In this document: positions 15,949 through 25,000 of the stretch, one piece after another | How positions within the stretch are numbered: position 1 is the first letter of the stretch | How the letters are laid out: every line of letters starts with the position of its first letter | Origin: an uncultured Bacteroidales bacterium | Lineage (GTDB): Bacteria; Bacteroidota; Bacteroidia; Bacteroidales; WCHB1-69 | Direction: 5' to 3' | Length of the DNA stretch: 51,325 nucleotides | Assembly: GCA_900316305.1 (NCBI GenBank) | Contig: ONCM01000029.1 | Coordinates: 1-51,325, forward strand | Position numbers and translations under genes: made by a program | The notes under the pieces: model-generated | Told to the model about the DNA's origin: nothing | Database searches by the model: none | The model's input: the letters and a program-made list of their open reading frames with translations, nothing else

Positions 15949-17508
15949 TTACAACGGCAGGTTATCGTGTTTCTTGGCCGGATTCTCCAGACGTTTGTTA
16001 CGCAGCGACTCGAGGGCGCGGATCACGCGGAAACGGGTGTTACGCGGCTCGATGACGTCGTCGATGTAGCCGTATTGCGCAGCCACGTAAGGGTTGGAGA
16101 ATTTCTGACGATACTCTTCGACCTTCTCGTTGAGGAAGTTCTGGCGCTCGTTAGCATCCTCGATCTTCTTCATCTGGGAACCGTAGAGGATCTCAGCTGC
16201 GCCGCTGCCGCCCATGACGGCGATTTCAGCGGTAGGCCATGCGTAGTTCACATCGCCGCGCAGATGTTTGGAGCTCATCACGCAGTAAGCACCGCCGTAG
16301 TTCTTGCGGAGGATAACGGTGACCTTCGGCACGGTGCACTCGCCGTAAGCGTAGAGCAATTTCGCGCCGTGCAGGATGATACCGCCGTACTCTTGGCCGG
16401 TGCCGGGCAGGAAGCCGGGAACGTCAACCAACGTCACCAACGGGATGTTGAAGGCGTCGCAGAAACGGACGAAACGGGCACCCTTGCGGGAAGCGTTGAT
16501 GTCGAGCACGCCGGCCATGCACTTGGGCTGGTTGGCGACAATACCCACGGCCATACCGTTGAAGCGTGCGAAACCGACCACGATGTTTTGCGCGTAGGTG
16601 GCGTGCACTTCGAGGAACTTGCCGTCATCGACAATGCCGCCGATCACATCCTTCACATCGTAAGGTTGGTTCGGGTTGTCAGGGATGATGGAGTTGAGGC
16701 TGTCTTCCAGACGGTTGATGGGATCCTCGGTGGGTTCGTACGGAGGTTCCTCCATGTTGTTGGAAGGCAGATAGCTGATGAGGTCACGCAGCAGGGCGAT
16801 ACCCGTCTCCTCGTCGGCAACGGAGAATTGCGCCACGCCGGACTTCGTGGAGTGGATGGTCGCACCACCGAGCTGCTCGGTCGTCACATCCTCGCCCGTG
16901 ACGGTCTTCACGACCTTCGGACCGGTGACGAACATGTAGCTGGAGTTCTGAGCCATCATGATAAAGTCGGTCAATGCAGGAGAATAGACGGCACCACCGG
17001 CGCAAGGACCGAAAATAGCGGAGATTTGCGGAATCACACCGGAAGCGAGGATATTGCGTTGGAAAATCTCGGCATAGCCAGCCAAGCTGTTGACACCCTC
17101 CTGAATACGTGCTCCACCGGAATCGTTGAAGCCGATGACGGGAGCGCCGACCTTCATGGCCTGGTCCATCACCTTGCAGATCTTAGCGGCGAAGGTCTCG
17201 GAAAGAGAACCGCCGAAAACCGTGAAATCCTGGGAGAAAACATAGACCAAACGGCCGTTCACCGTACCATAACCTGTCACGACACCGTCGGAGAGGAATT
17301 TGTCCTTTTCAATGCCGAAGTTGGTGCAGCGGTGGGTAACGAACATGTCGAACTCCTCAAAGCTGCCCTCGTCGAGAAACATCAGGATGCGCTCGCGCGC
17401 GGAATATTTACCTTTGGCGTGCTGCTTGTCAATTTTGTCTTGACCGCCGCCCAAACGAGCCTTCTCGCGAAGTGCAAGCAACTCGTTGATTTTATCTTGC
17501 ATTGCCAT
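15949..17508 (-). CDS. mmdA: Methylmalonyl-CoA decarboxylase alpha subunit / acyl-CoA carboxyltransferase
   Basis: Carboxyltransferase that moves the carboxyl group of methylmalonyl-CoA to biotin. With the membrane subunit this converts methylmalonyl-CoA to propionyl-CoA while pumping Na+. At 519 residues it has the usual length. Acyl-CoA and carboxybiotin oxyanion motifs are visible: [14 protein letters not shown] and [15 protein letters not shown] in the N-half, and [23 protein letters not shown] with [13 protein letters not shown] in the C-half. The same family includes propionyl-CoA carboxylases. Co-transcription with OadG, biotin carrier and OadB subunits favours the decarboxylase role in propionate formation from succinate. 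A weak promoter-like TACTTTCG lies at 17574-17581. Confidence 0.93.
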   Translation of the reverse strand: MAMQDKINELLALREKARLGGGQDKIDKQHAKGKYSARERILMFLDEGSFEEFDMFVTHRCTNFGIEKDKFLSDGVVTGYGTVNGRLVYVFSQDFTVFGGSLSETFAAKICKVMDQAMKVGAPVIGFNDSGGARIQEGVNSLAGYAEIFQRNILASGVIPQISAIFGPCAGGAVYSPALTDFIMMAQNSSYMFVTGPKVVKTVTGEDVTTEQLGGATIHSTKSGVAQFSVADEETGIALLRDLISYLPSNNMEEPPYEPTEDPINRLEDSLNSIIPDNPNQPYDVKDVIGGIVDDGKFLEVHATYAQNIVVGFARFNGMAVGIVANQPKCMAGVLDINASRKGARFVRFCDAFNIPLVTLVDVPGFLPGTGQEYGGIILHGAKLLYAYGECTVPKVTVILRKNYGGAYCVMSSKHLRGDVNYAWPTAEIAVMGGSGAAEILYGSQMKKIEDANERQNFLNEKVEEYRQKFSNPYVAAQYGYIDDVIEPRNTRFRVIRALESLRNKRLENPAKKHDNLPL

Positions 17509-17643
17509 ACTTTATTGATATTTAGTTTGTTATAAATTTAAAATATATGATTATTTCGCTCATTAATAAGTCGCGAAAGTACAAAAAATTTTGATATGAA
17601 AGCCTTCAATCGCTTAGAAAGAGTTAACACTAATTTTGCGTCT

Positions 17644-18102
17644 CTACAATTCCCGACACAGTTTCTGTATAACCTCCGCATGTTGCGGAAACCGTTGCAA
17701 CAGTTCCTCTTTCCGGCCCAGTTCGAAGTTTTCGAAGGTGAAGGCGGGAGCCACCGCACAACCCACCAAACAGAAACCCTCTTTCGATGGAATATCGGCG
17801 GCAAACCACTGCTCAGGATGAATCACGACTTGCATCTCCCCGTCGGGCGACAAGTTGTGGACAATCAATTTTCCATCAGTGTCGATGACATAGATGTTGA
17901 GCGGTTCACCCGCGTGGTAGTACCAAATTTCCGTCATCTCATGCAGCCGGTGGAAAGCCGACATATCACTGTCCGTCAGCATGTAATAGATGGTGGAAAT
18001 ATCCTTCTTCCCGCTGGCATCGTTGCCGAAAACCTGCCGGTAGTAGCCGCCTTCGGGATGGGGTTCCAGTTGTAGTTTTTCAATATATGCTTTTGCGTCC
18101 AT
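17644..18102 (-). CDS. Cupin-fold protein (DUF985 / Cupin_5)
   Basis: A 152-residue single-domain cupin. The family-typical N-terminus AKAYIEKLQLEPHPEGGYYRQVF is followed by DMSAFHRLHEMTEIWYYHAGEPL and a Gly-rich sheet pattern. Molecular function of the family is not established; metal-dependent sugar-acid or small-molecule chemistry has been suggested for relatives. ATG at 18102 is preferred over TTG at 18108. It starts 20 bases after the purine permease stop on the same strand, so the two are probably co-transcribed. Confidence 0.85.
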   Translation of the reverse strand: MDAKAYIEKLQLEPHPEGGYYRQVFGNDASGKKDISTIYYMLTDSDMSAFHRLHEMTEIWYYHAGEPLNIYVIDTDGKLIVHNLSPDGEMQVVIHPEQWFAADIPSKEGFCLVGCAVAPAFTFENFELGRKEELLQRFPQHAEVIQKLCREL

Positions 18103-18122
18103 AGACAATTGTTAATTCAACA

Positions 18123-19469
18123 TTATAAACTTTTCTGCACATACCGCAGCACGAAAAGGACGAAGAGCACCCAGATGGTGGGGCTGATTTTCTGTATGCC
18201 TTTCTTTCCGGTGCAGACGTTCATCAGCACATAGACGATGATGCCCAACATGATGCCGTCGCTGATGCTGTAACTCAACGGCATCATAATCATGGTGACG
18301 AAAGCGGCGATGGTCTCGCTGGTATCTTCCCAGTTGATATCGGTGACGTTGTAGAACATCATAACGCCAACGATGATGAGGGCGGGACCCGTAGCGGCGG
18401 CAGGGATGGCCAAAAACAGAGGGCTGAAGAAGAGCGACAACGCAAAACAACAGGCGATGACGAAGGCGGTGAGTCCCGTACGTCCACCCACAATAACCCC
18501 GGCAGCACTTTCCACGTAAGTGGTGGTGGTCGAGGTACCTAACATGGCCCCGGTGGTGGTAGCAACGGCATCGGCCATCAGCATCCGGCCCACGCCATCA
18601 ACTTTTCCGTCCTTATCTACCATGCCCGTCTTCATCGAAACACCGATCACCGTACCGATGGTATCGAAAAGGTCAACAAAGAGGAAGGTGAAGATGACGA
18701 TAAACATATCCGGAGTGAAAATGCTTGACCATTCCATTTTCATGAAGATAGGAGCCACCGAGGGCGGAGTGGAAACCACACCGTTTAAGTGGGTCACACC
18801 CAGTGGAATGCCGATAAGCGCTGTGGCAAGGATGCCCCATAGAAGTCCGCCTTTGACCTCCCGGACCACCAACGCACCGCATATCACCAGACCGATGAGG
18901 GAGAGCAAGGTGGCCGGGTTGCCGAAATCACCGAGGGTAATCAGCGTGCTCTGGTCATCGACCACGATACCGCAGTTGTGCAGACCGATAAAGGCGATGA
19001 AGAGACCGATACCCGCGCCAATGGCCGCCTTCAAACTTGCGGGGATAGCGTTGGCGATGAGTTCCCGAACCTTGAAGAGCGAGAGTATGATGAACAGGAT
19101 GCCCTCAACAAACACGGCCGTGAGGGCGAAATGCCAGCTGTAGCCCATCCCTAAGCAGACGGTGAAGACGAAGAAGGCGTTGATTCCCATGCCGGGGGCC
19201 AATCCGAAGGGTTTCTTGGCATAGACGGCCATCACCAAGGTGCCGACGATAGCAGCGAGGGCAGTTGCCGTGAAAACGGAGTTGGTGGGCATTCCCAAAG
19301 GCTCAAGGGCGCTGAAAATGCCGGGATTCACGGCCAGAATGTAGGCCATGGTGAGGAAGGTGGTCACACCGGCCACAATCTCGGTCCTCACCTTATGCTG
19401 TTCGGGGTCAAAACCAAATAGTTTCTTTAACACGGACATCTTATTATCTCCGATAACTTGTTCAATCAT
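18123..19469 (-). CDS. NCS2-family purine (guanine/hypoxanthine) permease
   Basis: Inner-membrane proton symporter of the AzgA/PbuG branch, taking up adenine, guanine or hypoxanthine. The 448-residue polytopic protein carries the branch signatures FGFDPEQHKVRTEIVAGVTTFLTMAYIL at the start, FVDLFDTIGTVIG in the middle and ESAAGVIVGGRTGLTA later. ATG at 19469 follows a TATTTTTG box by 26 bases; an internal ATG ten codons in is also possible. Exact purine preference cannot be told. Confidence 0.93.
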   Translation of the reverse strand: MIEQVIGDNKMSVLKKLFGFDPEQHKVRTEIVAGVTTFLTMAYILAVNPGIFSALEPLGMPTNSVFTATALAAIVGTLVMAVYAKKPFGLAPGMGINAFFVFTVCLGMGYSWHFALTAVFVEGILFIILSLFKVRELIANAIPASLKAAIGAGIGLFIAFIGLHNCGIVVDDQSTLITLGDFGNPATLLSLIGLVICGALVVREVKGGLLWGILATALIGIPLGVTHLNGVVSTPPSVAPIFMKMEWSSIFTPDMFIVIFTFLFVDLFDTIGTVIGVSMKTGMVDKDGKVDGVGRMLMADAVATTTGAMLGTSTTTTYVESAAGVIVGGRTGLTAFVIACCFALSLFFSPLFLAIPAAATGPALIIVGVMMFYNVTDINWEDTSETIAAFVTMIMMPLSYSISDGIMLGIIVYVLMNVCTGKKGIQKISPTIWVLFVLFVLRYVQKSL

Positions 19470-19495
19470 AATGCTTTAGAACAGAAAACGAAATG

Positions 19496-19503
19496 CAAAA
19501 ATA
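19496..19503 (-). promoter_or_regulatory. TAnnTTTG promoter of the purine permease
   Basis: TATTTTTG on the minus strand, 26 bases before the ATG. Confidence 0.6.
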
Positions 19504-19622
19504 CAACTTTTTTGAAATGGTTTTGAACTCATGTGCAGAAATTCTATATTTTTATACGGTTTCCGCACATGAGTTTGATGCATTATAACTCATAATGCTA
19601 AACTCACGTGTGTTTTATGGCA

Positions 19623-19690
19623 CATCGCCTCGGAGAGGCGCCACGCACGCAGTGCAATTAACACCATACAAGCGAAGCGCAGTGTGGTGA
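19623..19690 (+). repeat. REP-like 68-nt repeat, left copy
   Basis: Starts with the hairpin CGCCTCGGAGAGGCG and ends CGCAGTGTGGTGA. It matches 20440-20507 at 66 of 68 positions, counted by eye. Confidence 0.9.
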
Positions 19691-19817
19691 AGACGGATAC
19701 GCACACCCCATAAGCATCTCGGAGAGATGCGACCAACACAATAATCCGACCATCTCTCCGTTATCATCACACTATAAACAAAATAAAAATAACTACAAAA
19801 AAACTATAAACAAAATT

Positions 19818-20267
19818 ATGAGTTACACACAAACATTCTATCACATCATCCTCCGCACACATTGTAGCATTCCTGCCATAGTCGAAGACCACGAGCGAGA
19901 ACTATACTCCTACATGCTCGGTTTCATCAACAACAAAGGAGCCCGTCTTTACCGTATCGGCGGTATGCCCGACCACGTGCACCTTTTCGTATCTTTGCCC
20001 GCGACCTTGGCAATGTCCAAGTTTGTCCAAGAGCTCAAAGTCTCCACCAGCAAGTGGCTCAAGGCCAACGCTCATTTCCCGCTTTTCGATGGTTGGACGA
20101 AAGAGTACTCTGGCTTTTCATACAACCTACGGGACAAAGACATGATAGTAGGATATATCGCCAAGCAGAAGGAGCACCATCGACACATGACATTCGCCGA
20201 GGAGTACCGACAATTCCTTGTCGAGAACGGCGTTGAGATCAAGGAGGAGTATTTTCTTCAGGACTGA
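19818..20267 (+). CDS. REP-associated tyrosine transposase / IS200-family Y1 transposase
   Basis: A 149-residue single-strand DNA transposase of the HUH superfamily. The metal-binding HUH motif is MPDHVHLFVSLP (His53 and His55). The catalytic tyrosine is Tyr113 in YIAKQKEHH, the family pattern YIxxQxxHH. No accessory tnpB/IscB gene is beside it. Flanking palindromic repeats, rather than a compact insertion sequence with tnpB, favour the RAYT reading: a domesticated enzyme linked to REP repeats. The gene is intact. Confidence 0.92.
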   Translation: MSYTQTFYHIILRTHCSIPAIVEDHERELYSYMLGFINNKGARLYRIGGMPDHVHLFVSLPATLAMSKFVQELKVSTSKWLKANAHFPLFDGWTKEYSGFSYNLRDKDMIVGYIAKQKEHHRHMTFAEEYRQFLVENGVEIKEEYFLQD

Positions 20268-20334
20268 TTGTCGCATCTCTCCGAGATGCTTGCCCTGCCC
20301 GCGCATGTCTAACACCATACTGCGCCTGTCCTTT

Positions 20335-20378
20335 TCACCACACTGCGCGCTATCGCGCTTGTATGGTGTTAATTGCGC
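20335..20378 (-). repeat. Inverted partial REP-like copy
   Basis: TCACCACACTGCGC and GCGCTTGTATGGTGTTAATTGC are the reverse complement of the 3' part of the 68-nt repeat. It can fold with the copy at 20440-20507. Confidence 0.75.
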
Positions 20379-20439
20379 CTATCAGCGCATCTCATGCCTC
20401 CGGCATGATGCCGTTGTTGATGCAGAGCACTTCATACGT

Positions 20440-20507
20440 CATCGCCTCGGAGAGGCGCCACGCACGCGGTGCAATTAACACCATACTAGCGAAGCGCAGT
20501 GTGGTGA
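20440..20507 (+). repeat. REP-like 68-nt repeat, right copy
   Basis: Second copy of the repeat at 19623. Read on the minus strand it supplies the last ten codons and the stop of the nitroreductase gene. Confidence 0.9.
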
Positions 20508-21173
20508 TTTCCCCGCGCCCACCTCAAAGTGATACTTCGCGATGCCGAGATCGAGATGCGCGTAGCCGATAAGAGAGAACTTGGCAACGGCCTCCACACG
20601 GTTGTCGTCGTGCAGCACAAACTCGAACTTCTGCTGGTTGACGGCTGTGGGGGCGAGCAATGCGGCCTCCACGCCATGTACGAACCAATCTGGGAATTTG
20701 GCAGCGGAAGATTTGTTCACAGCCACATCGGCAATGGTCTTTTTTTGCCGGTGCTGCACGCCGTCGTTGGCACCGTAGCCGAAGGAAATCACACATTTCA
20801 GTTCTTCCTCCGCGCCAATCTGGAACAGCGACATGTCCTTCTTGTAGGAGGCGCCCACCCAACAGGTGCGCAGTCCCATCATCTGCAGCTCCAGCACCAG
20901 CCGTTCGCCCCAGTAGCCTGCTGTCACGCTGCCGGGCTTGCCTTTAGGTGCGACTACGGCGAGGTAGTTGCTCACGTTTTGAAACTTGCCGTATTTGGCC
21001 ATGAGCGAAGTAAACGCTTTCGGCTCGTTGGCGATTAGCTGGATATGCACGCCGCCCTCACGGTTGCAACGGTCGATGCACGCTTGTATGGCCTCGATTT
21101 TCTCCGCTTCAATGGGCTTGTCGAGGTATTGCCGCACACTGTGGCGGGCTTTGATGGCTTCTAGTTCGGTCAT
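20475..21173 (-). CDS. Nitroreductase-family flavoprotein with a repeat-derived C-terminus
   Basis: Predicted FMN-dependent NAD(P)H oxidoreductase. The family motif RHSVRQYLDKPI is at residues 9-20, LELQMMGLRTCWVG lies mid-protein, and APTAVNQQKFEF and LGIAKYHFEVGAGK lie near the end. The substrate is unknown. The start at 21173 follows a TATTTTTG box at 21197. Normal relatives continue for a few residues after GAGK. Here the frame passes into the REP-like repeat and ends SPHCASLVWC-stop, all encoded by the repeat. Loss of the last few residues may be tolerated, so the gene may still be active. Confidence 0.85.
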   Translation of the reverse strand: MTELEAIKARHSVRQYLDKPIEAEKIEAIQACIDRCNREGGVHIQLIANEPKAFTSLMAKYGKFQNVSNYLAVVAPKGKPGSVTAGYWGERLVLELQMMGLRTCWVGASYKKDMSLFQIGAEEELKCVISFGYGANDGVQHRQKKTIADVAVNKSSAAKFPDWFVHGVEAALLAPTAVNQQKFEFVLHDDNRVEAVAKFSLIGYAHLDLGIAKYHFEVGAGKSPHCASLVWC

Positions 21174-21196
21174 AAGGGTTTGATTGTTTCTGTGGG

Positions 21197-21204
21197 CAAA
21201 AATA
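21197..21204 (-). promoter_or_regulatory. TAnnTTTG promoter of the nitroreductase gene
   Basis: TATTTTTG on the minus strand, 23 bases before the ATG at 21173. Confidence 0.55.
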
Positions 21205-21245
21205 ATATTTTCGGGGACATATATGCAAATGGTGTTCGCCCTTCC

Positions 21246-21273
21246 GTAGAGACGCGCCATGGTACGTCTCTAC
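21246..21273. repeat. 28-nt palindrome (GTAGAGACG family) over the carbonic anhydrase stop
   Basis: GTAGAGACGCGCCATGG followed by TACGTCTCTAC. The outermost GTA of one arm contributes the TAG stop of the carbonic anhydrase gene (21270-21272). Confidence 0.85.
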
Positions 21274-21818
21274 GGCCGTCCTATCTCTTCCAACGCCCCG
21301 GTTTCCGAATCAATGATAAACCCTCGCACCACGATGTCTTTCGGCACGAGCGGGTGGGTGCGGATGGTCTCCACGGTCTTGCGGACGGAGGTCGGGGTGT
21401 CTTTGAAACCCTCCAACCAGTGGTCAAGGTCGATGCCGCACTTGCGGATGGTGTCGAGGGTCTCGTCCGTCACGCCGCGGGCAATCATCTCGTGATGGAA
21501 GTGGTCGTAACTCATGTGGCAGGCACCGCAATGCGAGTGCGCCACCACCATAATCTCCTGCACGCCCAATTCATAGATGGCCACAATCAGGCTGCGCATA
21601 GCTGAATCGAAGGCGGAGATCACCAGTCCTCCTGCATTTTTGATGATCTTCGCGTCGCCGTTTTTCAGTCCGAGCGCAGCGGGCAGCAGTTCCGTCAACC
21701 GCGTGTCCATACACGACAGCACTGCTAACTTCTTGTCGGGGTACTTGTCGGTGAGATACTTCTCGTAGCCCTTCTGCGCCACGAATGTCTTGTTGTATTC
21801 GATAATTTGGTCGATCAT
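21270..21818 (-). CDS. Beta-class carbonic anhydrase
   Basis: Zinc enzyme interconverting CO2 and bicarbonate, useful for biotin carboxylation and CO2-dependent fermentation. It has 182 residues. The zinc ligands are Cys36 (LSCMDTRL), His94 and Cys97 (HSHCGAC), with the Asp38-Arg40 dyad conserved. The short form with C-terminal ETGALEEIGRP resembles the Gram-positive-like beta class. The start at 21818 follows a TATTTTTG box at 21844. The stop lies in a 28-nt palindrome. Confidence 0.93.
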   Translation of the reverse strand: MIDQIIEYNKTFVAQKGYEKYLTDKYPDKKLAVLSCMDTRLTELLPAALGLKNGDAKIIKNAGGLVISAFDSAMRSLIVAIYELGVQEIMVVAHSHCGACHMSYDHFHHEMIARGVTDETLDTIRKCGIDLDHWLEGFKDTPTSVRKTVETIRTHPLVPKDIVVRGFIIDSETGALEEIGRP

Positions 21819-21843
21819 AATCAGTCGTTCTTCAAAATTTCCG

Positions 21844-21851
21844 CAAAAATA
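21844..21851 (-). promoter_or_regulatory. TAnnTTTG promoter of carbonic anhydrase
   Basis: TATTTTTG on the minus strand, 25 bases before the ATG. Confidence 0.6.
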
Positions 21852-21879
21852 GCAAAAATGCGACATGCAATTATTCTCA

Positions 21880-21999
21880 TCAACCGTTTTTTGTCGTTGT
21901 CAGAAGATAAGAAAGTTGGTACAAGTCGCTTTCGGGGTTTTGCATGCACTCCGCAAATACACCGAATTGCGACTGAGTTAATGGAGCCGTTTGTTTCAT
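21880..21999 (-). pseudogene. Truncated start of a second NRPS condensation domain
   Basis: A 39-codon frame starts with ATG 49 bases after the big NRPS stop, on the same strand. Its product begins MKQTAPLTQSQFGVFAECM and continues with SDLYQLSYLL before a stop. The large NRPS begins MKQSAPLSKSQYGIYAECV and continues with IFYNLPYFFVL, so the two N-termini align without gaps and share the C-domain entry motif. After about 33 residues the similarity ends and TTTKNG-stop follows. The simplest reading is the 5' scar of a second NRPS gene that was deleted. A functional micropeptide is less likely. Confidence 0.75.
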
Positions 22000-22048
22000 A
22001 ACAAATGATACTATTTTCTTTTACTCGTTTTAATTCATCTGTCCAAGC

Positions 22049-25000
22049 TTAATCGAAATAACCGAAACCGGCGATAGCCGTCAGCATTCGGTCTACATAA
22101 TCCCACGAGGTACTCGACCAGTGGAAGCCAAGGCGGTGCAGGACATTGCAGGTGTAGCGGTTGTCACGTTCAATGATCGCGGCCTTTTGTCCGTGGGTAA
22201 CATCTTGGTAGGCCAGAACGGCTGAGAGCAGCTTGGCCTTTTCGGGGTCTTTTCCGGCCTCTTCAATAGCTTTCTCGAACTCGGCGTTTTCAACAAAGCG
22301 TATCTCCCTGCCCACCTTCGCCATGAGTTGGAGCACGTCGCCCAACAACTCCGTGTGGTTATTGAAGGGCTGGAAGACGGTACATTCCTTTGGCGTCGAT
22401 GCGAGGGTCACCACAGCCTTGGCCGTCTGGTCGATGGGCGACATCTCGGTCAACTCGTCATAACTGTCGTAGGGGCAGCAGCCCAGCACGTGGAATACTC
22501 TCAGACGTCCCATGTAGCTGTTGCTGTTGAAGTTGGCCTGGAATTCACCGTCATAGCTGCGCGGTGCCAGGTTACCTACACGCATCACCTTGGCATTCAA
22601 TCCATGGTGGGCAACGGCATCAAGCACCAAGCGCTCAGCCAAGAACTTGGAGTTAATATAACGATTGTCGAGGAACTGTCCGAACCACAGCTTGCGCTCG
22701 TCCAACATGGGTACCTGCTCGCCGTCGTTATGGAGAATCCATATCTCACCCACGGAGGTCGTAGAGATATGCACCAGTCTTGCGCCGGTCTTCAGACAGA
22801 ACTCCACGCAACGCTGTGCGCCGCCGATATTCACGTCCTCGATGTCAGTTCCCTTGGAGTAGTGCTTCACGTTGGCAGCGCAATTGAAGACGATGTCGAT
22901 ATGGCCGTCCACATTGATTTCCTGCGTCACGTCCGCATTCATCACAAAGAGACGGGTACCGAAAAGCTCCTTGAATGAATTCTCGAAATAGTAGAAAAGC
23001 AGGTTCTTGAGTCGATGCTCTGCAGCAGGCTGGTCCTTGCCACGAACCATGCAAGTAATGGTTGTGGCATCGGAGTCGATAAGTTCGCGCAACACATGGA
23101 TGCCAAGGTAGCCCGTGGCACCGGTAAGCAGGACATTACCCAGCTGCTGGCGCTCGCCCTTGAGGAATGTCTCAATATTGTTATGCTGCAGGATGGCATC
23201 GATACCGGAGTAGTCGAAGTTGGTTATGTTAACGTCGGAGTCTTCAGTGGGAGCTTCGCCAGTCACGAACTGCGCCAACAGACGCGGCGTAGGATGAGTG
23301 AACACATCGCCATAAATCACGTGGTAGCCAGCCTTGTCGGCCTCGATGATGACCTTCGTCACCATGAGCGATGTGCCGCCCAGCTCAAAGAAGTTGTCGG
23401 TGGCACTCACCTTGTCCAACGACAGGATGTCGCCAAAGATCTTGGCAAACAGACGCTCCTGTTCGTTCTTCGGCTCCACATATTCGTGTTCGGCAGCCTG
23501 GATGACGGGGGTTGGCAGCGCCTTGCGGTTCACCTTCTGGTTCTGGTTCAACGGGATGACATCAATCTGCATCGTGGCCGCCGGAATCATGTAAGGCGGT
23601 TTCTGCTGACCAATGAAAGCATTCAGCTCCTTGATGTCCACCTGCTCGTCGCTGACGATATAAGCCGCAATGAATTTACCACCCGTCTCGTAGTCGAAGG
23701 CCTGGACGGTGGCATCCTTGATACCGGGGTACTCGCGGATGACAGCCTCTACCTCCTTCAGCTCGATGCGGAAGCCACGAATCTTCACCTGTCCGTCGCG
23801 ACGCCCCACAAACTGGATGTTACCGTCAGCCAAGTAACGCACAATGTCGCCAGTACGATAGACACGGCTGTATTTCGCGTCGGTCGTAAACGGATTTGTC
23901 AGATAGGTCTCTGCGGTCTTTTCGGGACGGTTCAGATAGCCACGGCTTACCTGCGGGCCACTGACCCAAAGCTCACCCACGGCGCCTACCGGCAGGCGGT
24001 TCAGCTGCTTATCGACGATATATAACCGTAAATTGTCGAGCGGCTTGCCGATGGGGGCGTTCTGCTCGAACTCCTTCATGGGGTATGTGGTTGTAAAAAT
24101 GGTACACTCTGTAGGACCGTAGCCATTATGAAGTTGATAGGCCGTCGGAGGTGTGAGCGGCAGCACCTTTTCGCCACCAACGGAGAGATGGAGTAGCGAA
24201 TGGTTGTCAAAGTTCATCGCAAACTGACAGCCCACCTGTGTAGTCATGAACGAATGAGTGATACCTTCACGGTTGAAGTACTCGTTCAGGTCGGGCAGGT
24301 TCAGACGGATGTCCTCGCCGATGATATAGACAGCGGCGCCACAGGTCAGGGCGGAGTACATATCCATCATACAAGCGTCGAAACCATAGCTGGCGTAGGC
24401 GGCCACCTTGTGTTCAGGCTTCAGACCGTAGTAACGATGGTACCAGTGGCAGAAGCATACCAAGTTGCCATGCTCCAGCTGACAACCCTTGGGCGTACCT
24501 GTAGAACCTGAGGTGTAGAGCATGATAAACAGCGACGATGGCGTAATGTCTGCCTTGACAGGTGCCGTGGCAGCAGGCAAGGCTTCGATGTCCTTGGTCA
24601 GCAACACCTTACCCTGGTATTCATTTACGATGGGACGCAAGTCTTCGTCGGCAATGAGCAGCTTGGCATTGGCATCCTGCATCATAAAGTTCAGACGCTC
24701 GGCGGGATAGCTTGGATCCAGCGGCTGGTATGCGCAACCGGCTTTCAGCACACCTATGGAGGCCACCACCATCCACTTGCTGCGTGGAATCAGGATAGAC
24801 ACCACATCCTCGTTGCCGAGACCCAGCGACTGGACGTATTGGGCTATACGCTCCGACTGCTCATCGACCTGCCTATAGGTCAGACGGGTGTCGTGATAGA
24901 CCATGGCGATGTTGTCGGGATGCAGCTCAACCTGACGGCGGAAGAGTGACACAACAGTCAGGGTGTTGTCGTAATCGACATCGTTCTGGTTGAAACTGTC

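Larger units (their letters stand above)
19570..20507 (+). mobile_element. RAYT/IS200-like element bounded by 68-nt direct repeats
   Basis: The unit consists of a Y1 transposase gene (19818-20267) with GC-rich palindromic DNA on both sides. A 68-nt block at 19623-19690 returns at 20440-20507 with 2 mismatches. An inverted partial copy lies at 20335-20378, and short hairpins of the type GCATCTC-N-GAGATGC lie at about 19709-19721 and 20272-20290. This is the arrangement of REP-associated tyrosine transposases, which act on palindromic repeats at single-stranded DNA. The right boundary lies within the 3' end of the nitroreductase gene. The left boundary is not sharp. Confidence 0.75.

Noticed and set aside
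15967-17535. 522-residue open frame opposite mmdA
   Set aside because: Antisense shadow of a clearly conserved carboxyltransferase; no motif of its own.
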